21,895 nt of DNA from DATLXU01 sp035575515 (GTDB taxonomy: Bacteria; Acidobacteriota; Blastocatellia; UBA7656). The DNA is taken from contig DATLXU010000040.1 of NCBI GenBank assembly GCA_035575515.1, positions 1-21,895 on the forward strand, in the 5' to 3' direction. Within the stretch, counting starts at the first letter, position 1, and each line of letters starts with the position of its first letter. The notes below the pieces were generated by a model. The model worked only from the letters and a program-made list of their open reading frames with translations, did not search any database and was not told the DNA's origin. The position numbers were made by a program, and so were the translations under genes. This document shows positions 5,345 to 13,379 of the stretch, piece after piece.

Positions 5345-8300
5345 TCACTGAGCCATCGCGGCGGGCGCGCAACTGACGCGCTCGCCCTTGAGCACAACGT
5401 CGTCAACGTACCAGCCCAATCCTTTGCCGCTCGAATCTGTCCCTATGCGAAATCTTATCGTCACAGTCTTTCCAGCATAGCTAGACAGGTCAACTACGAC
5501 TTGCTGGAACTGACCCAATCGGCCTTCGACCCAGGCGTCGCGGCCCGCAAGCGCGTTCGATGTGGTGAAGTCGTTTACCTGCCCGTTGTACCCGCCTCGA
5601 ATAATCTTCGGCCCTAAATCCTCAAAGTCGCCGCCCGTCGAAATCTCTAAGACCCCTCCGTCAAAGCTCCCCTGTTCAAACTCGAACGTGTGATAAAAGA
5701 CCAACTGAAGGTTTCGCCCATCTGAAGGAAGCTGTATTGGCACCGTCGCAAGGAATGAATTTGTAGCCTTGCCGAGATCAGAACTGAACCACGAGCTGCC
5801 GCCTGAATGGAATCGCTTTGTCGCAATCGTCCACGTCTCGATGCGGTTCTTTTTCTTCTTCACGAGGCTGCCGTGCGTCCATTTGGCTTCGCCCGATTCA
5901 ATGTCATCTGCAAACAGCTCAATCGACTGCGCGCTGCCGACGCGCACAGTGAACGGCACACGCGAAACCAAACCGTTAGCCGTCACGTCAATCACGAATT
6001 GAATCGCGCTCCCGCACGAGACGCTTCTATCAATCGTGAACGAAAACGCGCTGAGGCTCTCGCCCGTCGCGCCCGCTGCGATGTTCGGGAAATCAGCCGC
6101 GTTCACAGTCACGCTCACGCCATTTGCTTTACTGTTCAACACACCACGCGCGCCCGTCATAGCAATCGGCGAAACGTCAGCGATTGTGATTCGCATCGAA
6201 ACCGTTTCGCCCGGATCAGCGAACGCGTCCGCTCCGCCCGCGAGCGTGATATTTGCAACCGCAGCGACCGGCGCATCCTTGCGTTCGCCGTTATAGACAA
6301 CGAGCGCGAAATCCTGATCCGAAGAATCCCCGTTGCCCGGCACTGCGTCGCCCGCAATGTTTGATGCTTTCACGCGAACGACAAATGTGCCGATGGTTCC
6401 TGCTGGCAGCCACACGCCTTCGACGTTGTTCTTTGTGTCAGGCTCGCCGCCCGGTTGCGATTCCTCTCCCTTGAAATTATTTCCGCGATAGACCTGCCCG
6501 TTGATCGTAACTTCCAGATCGAGGTCGTTCACCCAAGGGGCCGCGCCCGAAAAGCCCGGCGCGTCGCTCCACGCAAGCGTCACGCGAAACGGCTTCGTCG
6601 AATCTTTCACTTCGCCCGTCAGCACGAACTCCTGCCCGCTGTCGTTGAGCGTGCTGGTCTGATTGACGAAAATCTTCGGTGTCGCATCGAACGCGCGATT
6701 CAAATTTAATAATCCCCATCCTTGCCGCGACTGCGGGAGATTTCCGCCCGCAAGCTCGCCCGTCATGTATGTCGTGGTATTCAAGAGCAGAGCTTTGATG
6801 AGCGCGGCGCTCGGCTCTTCGCCGCGACTCAAGAAAAACTGCCGCGCGAGCGCGGCAGCTCCCGCCACTGCCGGAGTCGAATGACTCGTCCCCGACGACC
6901 AGGTGTATAGCTTCTGGCCCACGGGGAAGTACGGGCTGTCGAGTTTCTCGCCGCATATTCCGCTGCCATCGAAATCGGGATGCTGCGACGCCGCGCCCTG
7001 AACGTGAGTGCCCGGCGCTGCGATGTCGGGTTTGATTCGCCCATCATCGAGCGGCCCTTCGGACGAAAAGAAAGCGATGTCGAGCGCATTGTCTGCGTCA
7101 GTGTCTCTGACGGCGCAACCGTCAACACCGTCCTTGCGCGAGTTCTCGCTTGCGGCAACCGAGATGACGTTCTTCGCCGTGCTCGGCGAGATGATCGTCC
7201 GAGCAAGGCCGGAATTGCCAGCCGCAAAGCACATCACCATCTCCTGATTGCCCGCTTGCGAGGGCACGGCGTCGCGCGCGCGCGCGTCGTATTCCTGAGC
7301 GTCTAAGGTGTAAGAGTTTGCGAACGCGCCCCAGCTATTCGATGAGATGCGCGCTCCGTCGCGATAAGCTTCAGAGATTAATTTCGTGAATGGCTCGATG
7401 AGGTCGAACTTGCCGCTCGATTGAAAAATTTTCGACGAGCCTAAGAGCGCAAACGGCGCAACGCCAAGCCCGTAATTGAAGCCCTTAGAGTCGCGCATGT
7501 CTTTATCGGCGGAGATGCTTGCGCCGCCTGCGATTGAAAGGTTGATCGTGCCGTGACCGGCAACGTCTCCGGGATCAAGCTCGGATGTGTAATCGCGCGC
7601 ATAAACGACGCGGCTCTGTTTGTTCGCGTCAAGGAAATCGGGATGCAGCTTATCGGGGGTTGTAAATCCCCGGTCAATCCCGCCATCGGCCACGTCAATT
7701 GCAAAGTTGAATCGCGAAGCGAACCCGTGCGCTGCAAGCCATTGAAGATAACCCGGCCCGCGCGCCTCTTTGTTGTCGTCCGTCAGGTCGCTCGCAATGA
7801 TTTGATCCGCGCGCTCGTCCATCATCTGCGGCGGCGACCACGGCTCAATGTTGATGACGTTTGCGAGCGCGGCGAGCGCGGCGATTTTTTTCGCCTCAAC
7901 TTTCATCCTCAAGTTCGTGAAGCCTAACACCGTGTAGGCATCGCCGATGACGGACGCGGCCATGCGCTTTGCGGCGCTCACGTCGTCTTTCTCAATTCCC
8001 CGCTGGCTGCGCGCAAACTGAACAGCTATGGTCACTTCGCCGGCGGCTTTATCATTCATCGCATCTACGAGCGCGGGATGAATCTTGTACTCATCAGCGA
8101 AAGGCCCTTCCCATTGAATGAACGAATCGTTTGCTGTAGCCGTATGCATCAGCGAAGCAACATTCGATTCAGAGCCGCGCACGAGATATGCGTTGTTGGG
8201 CACGTAAGCAATCACGTCAATATTGAATCGGCGAAGCTGTTTGAGCCACTCGCGCTTAACCGGACCGATGAATTGAATCAGGCGAAACTCGCTGTTGGCA

Positions 8301-8863
8301 GGGGGCAGGGATCGAGGGTCGTGGGTCTGGGCAGTCACAGAACCGTTCTTTCCTGACCTCTGCCCTCCGGCTCCTGCCCCCTGAACCGTCTCGCCCGATG
8401 CGCGGCCAAGTCCGATGAAGTTGCCGGGCGCATCTTCGGCGGTCGTGTCAATCGCGCCAGCGCGCAGCAGCAGCACGTTGAAATCATCGCGCACCGTGAA
8501 GGCGCGAATCGGAGAGTCTTCGTTGCTCTGGGATTGAATCGCAGCCTGCGCGTTTTCCAGCGCGGCGTTGTCAATGACGAACAGCTTGAAAGAACCGTAA
8601 TCGGCGATTTCTACCGCGCCGCGCGAGCTGACTTCGTTGAGCGATGCGGCGTCTGTTGATTCGATTATAACTTTGCGGGAATGGCCGGGGCTGCGGTACG
8701 AATTGGCATTGATGGAAAAAGCGCGGCGCGCAGTTGATTTCCTGAGTGATGCGCGATCTGTTTTGTCACTTGCGCCGTCAAACAGCGACTTGACGTTCGC
8801 GCCTGCGGAAGTTGCGATGAGCATCGCCGCAGCAATAAATGAAAACAGCAACCCTCTTTTCAT
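5345..8863 (-). CDS. Secreted subtilisin-like serine protease (S8 family)
   Basis: This exported 1172-residue protein has a signal peptide (MKRGLLFSFIAAAMLIATSAGA), a long N-terminal pro-region to about residue 380, and an S8 catalytic domain. Visible active-site residues are Asp393 in DVADGGID, His437 in GHGT, oxyanion Asn550 in AAGNSG and Ser660 in SSGTSHSTP, so the enzyme should be active. The catalytic domain with its following beta-sandwich (SGQEFVLTGEVKDSTKPFRVTL is typical in style) resembles the KP-43 type. The C-terminal 200 or so residues (from FADDIESGEAKW, with FDGGVLEIS and IIRGGYNG) match a jelly-roll module seen in immune inhibitor A-like and other secreted proteases. AGGGAGG precedes the ATG. 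Residues about 161-189 come from an inserted palindromic element. Target and biological role are unknown; extracellular protein degradation is likely. Confidence 0.93.
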   Translation of the reverse strand: MKRGLLFSFIAAAMLIATSAGANVKSLFDGASDKTDRASLRKSTARRAFSINANSYRSPGHSRKVIIESTDAASLNEVSSRGAVEIADYGSFKLFVIDNAALENAQAAIQSQSNEDSPIRAFTVRDDFNVLLLRAGAIDTTAEDAPGNFIGLGRASGETVQGAGAGGQRSGKNGSVTAQTHDPRSLPPANSEFRLIQFIGPVKREWLKQLRRFNIDVIAYVPNNAYLVRGSESNVASLMHTATANDSFIQWEGPFADEYKIHPALVDAMNDKAAGEVTIAVQFARSQRGIEKDDVSAAKRMAASVIGDAYTVLGFTNLRMKVEAKKIAALAALANVINIEPWSPPQMMDERADQIIASDLTDDNKEARGPGYLQWLAAHGFASRFNFAIDVADGGIDRGFTTPDKLHPDFLDANKQSRVVYARDYTSELDPGDVAGHGTINLSIAGGASISADKDMRDSKGFNYGLGVAPFALLGSSKIFQSSGKFDLIEPFTKLISEAYRDGARISSNSWGAFANSYTLDAQEYDARARDAVPSQAGNQEMVMCFAAGNSGLARTIISPSTAKNVISVAASENSRKDGVDGCAVRDTDADNALDIAFFSSEGPLDDGRIKPDIAAPGTHVQGAASQHPDFDGSGICGEKLDSPYFPVGQKLYTWSSGTSHSTPAVAGAAALARQFFLSRGEEPSAALIKALLLNTTTYMTGELAGGNLPQSRQGWGLLNLNRAFDATPKIFVNQTSTLNDSGQEFVLTGEVKDSTKPFRVTLAWSDAPGFSGAAPWVNDLDLEVTINGQVYRGNNFKGEESQPGGEPDTKNNVEGVWLPAGTIGTFVVRVKASNIAGDAVPGNGDSSDQDFALVVYNGERKDAPVAAVANITLAGGADAFADPGETVSMRITIADVSPIAMTGARGVLNSKANGVSVTVNAADFPNIAAGATGESLSAFSFTIDRSVSCGSAIQFVIDVTANGLVSRVPFTVRVGSAQSIELFADDIESGEAKWTHGSLVKKKKNRIETWTIATKRFHSGGSSWFSSDLGKATNSFLATVPIQLPSDGRNLQLVFYHTFEFEQGSFDGGVLEISTGGDFEDLGPKIIRGGYNGQVNDFTTSNALAGRDAWVEGRLGQFQQVVVDLSSYAGKTVTIRFRIGTDSSGKGLGWYVDDVVLKGERVSCAPAAMAQ
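8299..8383. repeat. 85-bp imperfect palindromic element inside the protease gene
   Basis: The ends are perfect inverted repeats, CAGGGGGCAGG (8299-8309) and CCTGCCCCCTG (8373-8383). Similarity between the two arms continues inward for about 35 bases with scattered mismatches. The element keeps the protease frame open and encodes a Gly/Ser/Gln-rich linker (about residues 161-189) in the pro-region that looks unlike its surroundings. It resembles a small REP- or MITE-like intergenic element that landed in a tolerated site. Confidence 0.65.
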
Positions 8864-8988
8864 AATGCCTCCCTGAAAACCGCTCCCCTGAGTTGTTCGG
8901 TTTTTTCGATGCGTGAAATCAACGAATGGCGAATGAAACGTCCTAAAGAGCCAACTTGATCATTCAGCATTCACATCAGCCGGGCCTG
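8864..8988 (-). promoter_or_regulatory. Gap between lipoprotein and protease genes
   Basis: This 125-bp gap holds the AGGGAGG ribosome-binding site of the protease gene. A promoter for the protease would fit here by position, but I cannot pick clear boxes, and no terminator with a T-tract follows the lipoprotein stop. Confidence 0.2.
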
Positions 8989-9372
8989 CTATCTTTCAAA
9001 CCCTATGAGCTTCCACTCTCCGTCCTCGTCAATGAATTTCAGCTTGAGATTGCCGCGCCAGCTATCGGAAACAGCCGCGTAAACGGGATTCGCCATGCGC
9101 TGCTTGCCTGACGCGGGCAGTTCCATGCTTATGAGGCTATACTCCCGAATAACGCCTTTGGACGCAGCCTCTTTAAGGCTCTTGACAACTTCATCGTGGC
9201 CGCGATCTTTCAGACCCTTCGCGGCGTCGTCATAAATCTTCTCGAACTCGCCCGCGTTCAATCTTTGAATGAACAGGGCGGCTGCCTTTTGCGCGTCTTC
9301 GACCGGAGCCTGGCGCGCATGGCAAGCGACTGTACACAACAATAAGCAAAAAGCAATCGTCTTTCGCAGCAT
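8989..9372 (-). CDS. Small predicted lipoprotein with DUF4019/NTF2-like fold
   Basis: Starting at the ATG at 9372 (AGAGG a few bases ahead) the product has 127 residues. It begins MLRKTIAFCLLLCTVAC, a lipoprotein signal with the lipidated Cys at 17, although Thr at -3 makes the lipobox atypical. The rest (EDAQKAAALFIQRLNAGEFE, then YAAVSDSWRGNLKLKFIDED and a final GEWKLIGFER) has the helix then beta-sheet pattern and the terminal W-(K)-(L/V) motif of DUF4019/DUF3887-like proteins, which look NTF2-like. No function is known for such proteins. A longer frame reaches 9492, but it runs into the palindromic repeat and lacks a better start. It sits between the kinase and protease genes; a functional link is not shown. 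Confidence 0.75.
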   Translation of the reverse strand: MLRKTIAFCLLLCTVACHARQAPVEDAQKAAALFIQRLNAGEFEKIYDDAAKGLKDRGHDEVVKSLKEAASKGVIREYSLISMELPASGKQRMANPVYAAVSDSWRGNLKLKFIDEDGEWKLIGFER

Positions 9373-9453
9373 CAAAACCTCTTGCAAGGGGGTGCAACCG
9401 GGATTGCGCAGAGCAGAAACAATAGCAGCATTATTGACGCGCGGGCAACGGCT

Positions 9454-9546
9454 TTTGAAGGATGAAAGGAGTTCCCGAATCTCGCGCTTCAAATTTGAGA
9501 TTCGAGGCTTGAAATCCTATTCATCCTTCATTCCTCATCCTTCAAA
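9454..9546. repeat. Intergenic palindromic repeat overlapping the kinase stop
   Basis: TTTGAAGGATGA (9454-9465) and TCATCCTTCAAA (9535-9546) are perfect 12-bp inverted repeats. Inside lie GAATCTC/GAGATTC (9477-9483, 9497-9503), the perfect palindrome TCAAATTTGA (9489-9498), and a further TCATCCTTCA at 9521-9530. The right arm encodes the last residues (NLKDEE) and stop of the kinase gene. Such TCATCCTTCA-rich strings are typical of dispersed small repeats in intergenic DNA. As a hairpin it could also act in 3' end formation of the kinase transcript, but it has no clear T-tract. Confidence 0.6.
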
Positions 9547-12500
9547 TTGTCGAGCAGCGCGCGGGCTTCTTTCAGATCAGGCGCGTCGAAGCCTTCCGCG
9601 AACCAGTTGTAAATCTCCGCAAGCATACTGCGCGCTTCATCGCGCCGGCCCTGCTGTTGATGAAGCCGACTCAAATGCGCCGTTGCGCGAAGCTCGAACA
9701 CTTTCGCGCTCTGGCTGCGGGCCGTTTCGATTGCCCTGTGAAAAGATTCTTCGGCTTCAGAAGTATCTCGATTTCTGTCTTGCGCGGCCAGCAGCAGCCT
9801 GCCCTTTAAGATGAGCAACTCTGCCTCGGACCATCGCTCGTTCGTGCGGTCCATCACTTCAAAAGCCTCGTCCAAAGCGGCAAGCCCCTCCTCAAAGCGA
9901 TTGTTCGCTTCTAAGGCTTCAACGAGCATCGAGATGAGATGCGGAAGCGAAATCTCTGCGTGAATCGCGCGTATCACCGCGAGGCATCTTTGAATCAGCG
10001 CGATCCCTTCATCGCCCTGCCCCTGCTTTGCAAGCGCCCAGCCCATCACGGGCGTCGCCCATAATTTCTCCTGCACGATGTCGCGTTGATTGCAAAACTC
10101 GATGCAGCGCGCCGTCCATTCTTTAGCTTGCTCCACATCTCCCATCCACTTGTAAATGCCCGCCTTATATAAACGGGCAAACGCTCCACTGTGCGGGTCA
10201 CGGCTTTGCTCTGCAAGCCTCATCGCTTCATCAATTCTTTTAAGCGCGCGGTCCTGGTAGCCGAGCAGCCATAGCGTTCGCACCGTCTGGCACATGCAAT
10301 CTATGCTCGGATCGGTTCTGTAAAGCGATATGTAAGCGCGATGCTCTTTCGGATCATAAAAAGTGAGCGCGCGCTCCAGATGCTCAAAGCCTGCGACAAT
10401 TTCTCCCAAAAACATCAGCACGCTTCCAAGCGTGTAGTGTCCGGCCATCAGCAAACCCGGCTCTTTCGCGCTCTCTGCGAGTCGCAGGAGTTGTTCGGCC
10501 ATCTCGCGCGCCGTGCTCAGATTCCCTGCGACGAGATAATAGACCCACAGCCCGTAGAGCGCGGGCGCAAGCTGCGGGGTGTCGCCCATCTTCTGGCAAA
10601 GCTCGCGGGCGCGGGCGCGGCTCTCGCCCGATTCAGGCGTCGCATAGCCTTTCGTGAAACTGAGCGCGTATCCGAGCGCGAGTTGCAGCGCGAGTTCCTT
10701 GCGGTCTCGTTCATCCGACGCGGGAAGCAAACCAAGCAGATTAAGCCCGCGCCGCGCGAGCACCTCTGTTTCAGCCTGCGCAAACACATGCGCCGCGCTC
10801 TGAGCCGCCACAAGGTAAAAATCAACGGCGCGCGAAAAGTCTCTCGCGGCTTCAAACAGGCTCGCAAGCTCAGGAGCAACTTTGTGGCTCTGGTCTTTGT
10901 GATAAATAAGCAGGGCTTCGGCGACAGCCGCGCTCAGCGACGCTTTGCGCGTCGGGCGCAGACTCGCATAGAGCGCGTTTTGATAGAGCGCGTGAACGAA
11001 GCGATAGCGCAAGGTCAACGTGCGGTCTGGAAATTCATCTTCGGCGACGAACCGGACGAGCGCGTGTATGCGCTCCATCGCTTCAAGTCGTTCCTCGACA
11101 TCAGCCGGGTCAAGCGCGAGCGCGCGGGCGATAACCGCAGAATCGAAATCGTACCCTTGCACGCTTGCCGCCACGAGCAGCTTGCGGTCATCTTCGCTGA
11201 GATGATCAATCTTGCGCTGAATCATGCCGCGAACCGATTCTGGCATGTCCTGTTGAATCGCGGTGATTGATTCGGCCAATTGCCATCGCCCATCGTTTTC
11301 GACAATCACTTTGCGGTCGCGGAGGTAGCGCACGAGGTCGCTCATAAAAAGCGGGTTGCCTTCCGTGCGAGCGTGAATCAGCGCGGGCAGCTCCGGCGGG
11401 AAGTCGTTGTTCGGAAACTCAAGCGCGAGGTAACGCTCAATTTCTTCGCGGCTCAAGAACTCAAGCTGAATCTCGCGGCAGGTGCCGTGCGCAATCATCT
11501 CAGGCTTGATTTGCAGGAACGGATGCTTTGCAAGCAACAAATCCGACGGGCGATAGGTGACGATTATGAGCACGCGCATCGTTTCAAACTTGCTTGCGAG
11601 ATAAGCCAGCATGCCAATCGTTGAAACATCGGCCCAGTGCAGGTCGTCAATGAAAAGGATCAGCGGGCGCAGCCGCGATACTTCCTGTAGCAGCGCGCCA
11701 AGCTCTCGCTTCATCCGCTCCTGCGAAACCTGCTCGCCTGACACGCGCTCTGCAAGCGAGCTTTCGAGCGATAGCGTCGAAACCTGCGCGTACCATGTCG
11801 GCGCGATCTGTTTCATCGCGCGAGCCGCCCACTGGCTCCCTTCGCCGTGAAGCGAGTTGTCGAGAGCTTCAAGCAGCGGCAGGTACGCTTCGGCTCCGGC
11901 CAGTCGCTCCGAGCATCGCCCGCGAGCGATGATGTAAGGCTTGCCGTTCGCTTCAAGCTCTGCGATGAAATCTTCGACGAAGGTTGTCTTGCCGATTCCA
12001 AGCTCGCCCGTGACCGCAAGGACAAGGCCGCATCCTGCGCTCACAGAATCGAAGGCTGCGTTGATCAAGGCGCGCTCATTTTCCCGCCCGACGCTATGGC
12101 GCGAGGGTGGTTTCATTCGCGCTATCGAGATGCTTGCGCTTGAGCTATTGATAGCAATCGCGGCAAGCGACTTGTCAACGTCGGATGCGGCGGGCCGCCG
12201 ACGAGCGTCTTTCTCAAGCATCTGAAGAATGAGCGAATCAAGCTCAGGCGAAATCTCCGGGTTGAGCCGCGACGGGGCCGCGGGCTGCTCTATCGCTATG
12301 GCCTGTAGCACGCCCACCTGCGTGCCGGCGCTAAATGGATATTGCCCCGTCGCCGCTTCATAAAGGACTGTGCCGAGCGAGAACACATCTGTCGCGCCGC
12401 TCAATGTGTCGCCGCGCGATTGTTCTGGCGACATATATTTTATTGTTCCGACGATGACGCCCGGCTCGGTCAGAGTGTGGATTTCGGTCTTCTGCGCCAG

Positions 12501-13004
12501 CGTTTCGGCGATGGATTCCGCGTCGTTGGCCGCGTCGAGCCGAGCCAGCCCGAAATCCAGAACTTTCACATAGCCGTCATCGCGCACCATTATATTTTCA
12601 GGTTTGATGTCGCGGTGAATGATGCCTGCGCGGTGAGCTACTGCAAGAGCCTTTGCGGTCTGCCCGAAGATGCTTGCAAGAAGATTCAAATCTATCGGCT
12701 TGCCCATCATCGCGCGAAGGGTCTGGCCGTGAACCAGTTCCATCGCGATGAAGCGGCCCGCATCGCCCGCGCCGACTTCATAGATGGTGATGATGTTGGG
12801 ATGATTGAGCGCCGATGCTGCCCGCGCTTCTCGCGTGAAGCGATCAATGGCCGAAGGGTTATTCGTGACGCGCTCGGGCAACAGCTTTATGGCAACGTCC
12901 CGGCCAAGCCGCTCGTCGTGCGCGCGATAGACTTCGCCCATGCCGCCCGCGCCTATCGGCGCGATGATTTTATATGGGCCTAGATTCTCCCCGATAGCGA
13001 GCAT
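9528..13004 (-). CDS. Ser/Thr protein kinase fused to AAA ATPase and TPR repeats
   Basis: This cytoplasmic signalling protein has 1158 residues in three parts. Residues about 10-280 form a Hanks-type kinase: GAGGMGEV glycine loop (18-25), VAIK with Lys40, catalytic HRDIKPEN (Asp132), DFG (Asp150) and GTIKYMSPEQ. All catalytic residues are present. Residues about 302-600 are an ATPase of the AAA/STAND-like type, with Walker A GELGIGKTT (about 333-341) and Walker B LILFIDDLHWAD (about 448-459). From about residue 700 to the end, helical repeats with TPR character follow (for example the motif around PALYGLWVYYLVAGN). No transmembrane segment is visible. The kinase-ATPase-TPR order is common in Acidobacteriota and Myxococcota regulators. 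AGGA precedes the ATG. The last residues and stop lie in a palindromic repeat. Substrates are unknown. Confidence 0.93.
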   Translation of the reverse strand: MLAIGENLGPYKIIAPIGAGGMGEVYRAHDERLGRDVAIKLLPERVTNNPSAIDRFTREARAASALNHPNIITIYEVGAGDAGRFIAMELVHGQTLRAMMGKPIDLNLLASIFGQTAKALAVAHRAGIIHRDIKPENIMVRDDGYVKVLDFGLARLDAANDAESIAETLAQKTEIHTLTEPGVIVGTIKYMSPEQSRGDTLSGATDVFSLGTVLYEAATGQYPFSAGTQVGVLQAIAIEQPAAPSRLNPEISPELDSLILQMLEKDARRRPAASDVDKSLAAIAINSSSASISIARMKPPSRHSVGRENERALINAAFDSVSAGCGLVLAVTGELGIGKTTFVEDFIAELEANGKPYIIARGRCSERLAGAEAYLPLLEALDNSLHGEGSQWAARAMKQIAPTWYAQVSTLSLESSLAERVSGEQVSQERMKRELGALLQEVSRLRPLILFIDDLHWADVSTIGMLAYLASKFETMRVLIIVTYRPSDLLLAKHPFLQIKPEMIAHGTCREIQLEFLSREEIERYLALEFPNNDFPPELPALIHARTEGNPLFMSDLVRYLRDRKVIVENDGRWQLAESITAIQQDMPESVRGMIQRKIDHLSEDDRKLLVAASVQGYDFDSAVIARALALDPADVEERLEAMERIHALVRFVAEDEFPDRTLTLRYRFVHALYQNALYASLRPTRKASLSAAVAEALLIYHKDQSHKVAPELASLFEAARDFSRAVDFYLVAAQSAAHVFAQAETEVLARRGLNLLGLLPASDERDRKELALQLALGYALSFTKGYATPESGESRARARELCQKMGDTPQLAPALYGLWVYYLVAGNLSTAREMAEQLLRLAESAKEPGLLMAGHYTLGSVLMFLGEIVAGFEHLERALTFYDPKEHRAYISLYRTDPSIDCMCQTVRTLWLLGYQDRALKRIDEAMRLAEQSRDPHSGAFARLYKAGIYKWMGDVEQAKEWTARCIEFCNQRDIVQEKLWATPVMGWALAKQGQGDEGIALIQRCLAVIRAIHAEISLPHLISMLVEALEANNRFEEGLAALDEAFEVMDRTNERWSEAELLILKGRLLLAAQDRNRDTSEAEESFHRAIETARSQSAKVFELRATAHLSRLHQQQGRRDEARSMLAEIYNWFAEGFDAPDLKEARALLDNLKDEE

Positions 13005-13186
13005 ATATTATCCTGTCGAGCCATGAAATTACTCACCGCGTCTTCAGATAGCGATTTACCGAAGTTGCGCGGGGGAAGCCTCCCGCTTTAGCAGCATCGC
13101 TCTCACAGGACCAGACAGGCCCACAGGCTTTGGAGAAGATTGCTTCTCCCGACGACCCAGGAATCCCCTCGCACAAGCTGCGGAGA
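13005..13186. other. Upstream region of the kinase gene
   Basis: This part of the 375-bp gap carries the AGGA ribosome-binding site of the kinase gene. I see no convincing promoter boxes, RNA gene or small protein gene. A 72-codon plus-strand frame (13130-13348) reads through both repeats of the CRISPR-like unit in different frames and is not considered coding. Confidence 0.3.
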
Positions 13187-13294
13187 GTGTCAATTGCTCA
13201 GTATGCCCGAGAAGCACAACTGCTTGTTGGACAGAATTATTGCAGCATCATCAAACGGTGTCAATTGCTCAGTATGCCCGAGAAGCACAACTGC
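13187..13294. CRISPR. Minimal CRISPR-like unit: two 37-bp repeats, one 34-bp spacer
   Basis: Two identical 37-bp direct repeats (13187-13223 and 13258-13294) flank a unique 34-bp segment (13224-13257). Repeat and spacer sizes are in the CRISPR range. On the minus strand the repeat starts GCAGTTGTGCTT, can form a small hairpin CTCGG-GCATA-CTGAG (one G-U pair) in its centre, and ends GCAATTGACAC, close to the ATTGAAAC end of many CRISPR repeats. No third or degenerate repeat is found at the expected distance on either side, and no cas gene is in the window. It could be a relic or orphan array served by Cas proteins elsewhere, or a simple duplication. Confidence 0.55.
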
Positions 13295-13317
13295 GCCGCG
13301 TTGACCTACAGGACAGG

Positions 13318-13362
13318 CAAGGCTGCAATGAATTGTAATCCCCGGTAAATCTGCAAGCCTTG
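13318..13362 (-). terminator. Inverted repeat after the 613-residue protein gene
   Basis: About 18 bases after the stop codon, CAAGGCTTGCA (13362-13352) can pair with TGCAGCCTTG (13327-13318) with a single bulged T, leaving a loop of about 24 bases. There is no T-tract, so it is only a weak terminator candidate. Confidence 0.3.
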
Positions 13363-13379
13363 TGCAGGTGGTTAGACTT

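Noticed and set aside
6477..6956. Minus-strand 159-codon frame within the protease gene
   Set aside because: It is an alternative frame of a gene whose own frame carries the complete catalytic triad; the Arg-rich product is a shadow.
10341..11270. Plus-strand 309-codon open frame
   Set aside because: It lies antisense within the kinase/ATPase/TPR gene. Its product is rich in Arg and Ala with no family features, as expected from the reverse strand of GC-rich coding DNA.
13130..13348. Plus-strand 72-codon small gene across the CRISPR-like unit
   Set aside because: The two repeats are read in different frames, so there is no protein repeat, and there is no family resemblance; the repeat-spacer structure explains the region better.
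13295..13365. Third, degenerate repeat of the CRISPR-like unit
   Set aside because: At the expected distance of 34 bases the sequence does not match the repeat beyond a short ATTG string. The same holds on the other side at about 13116-13152.
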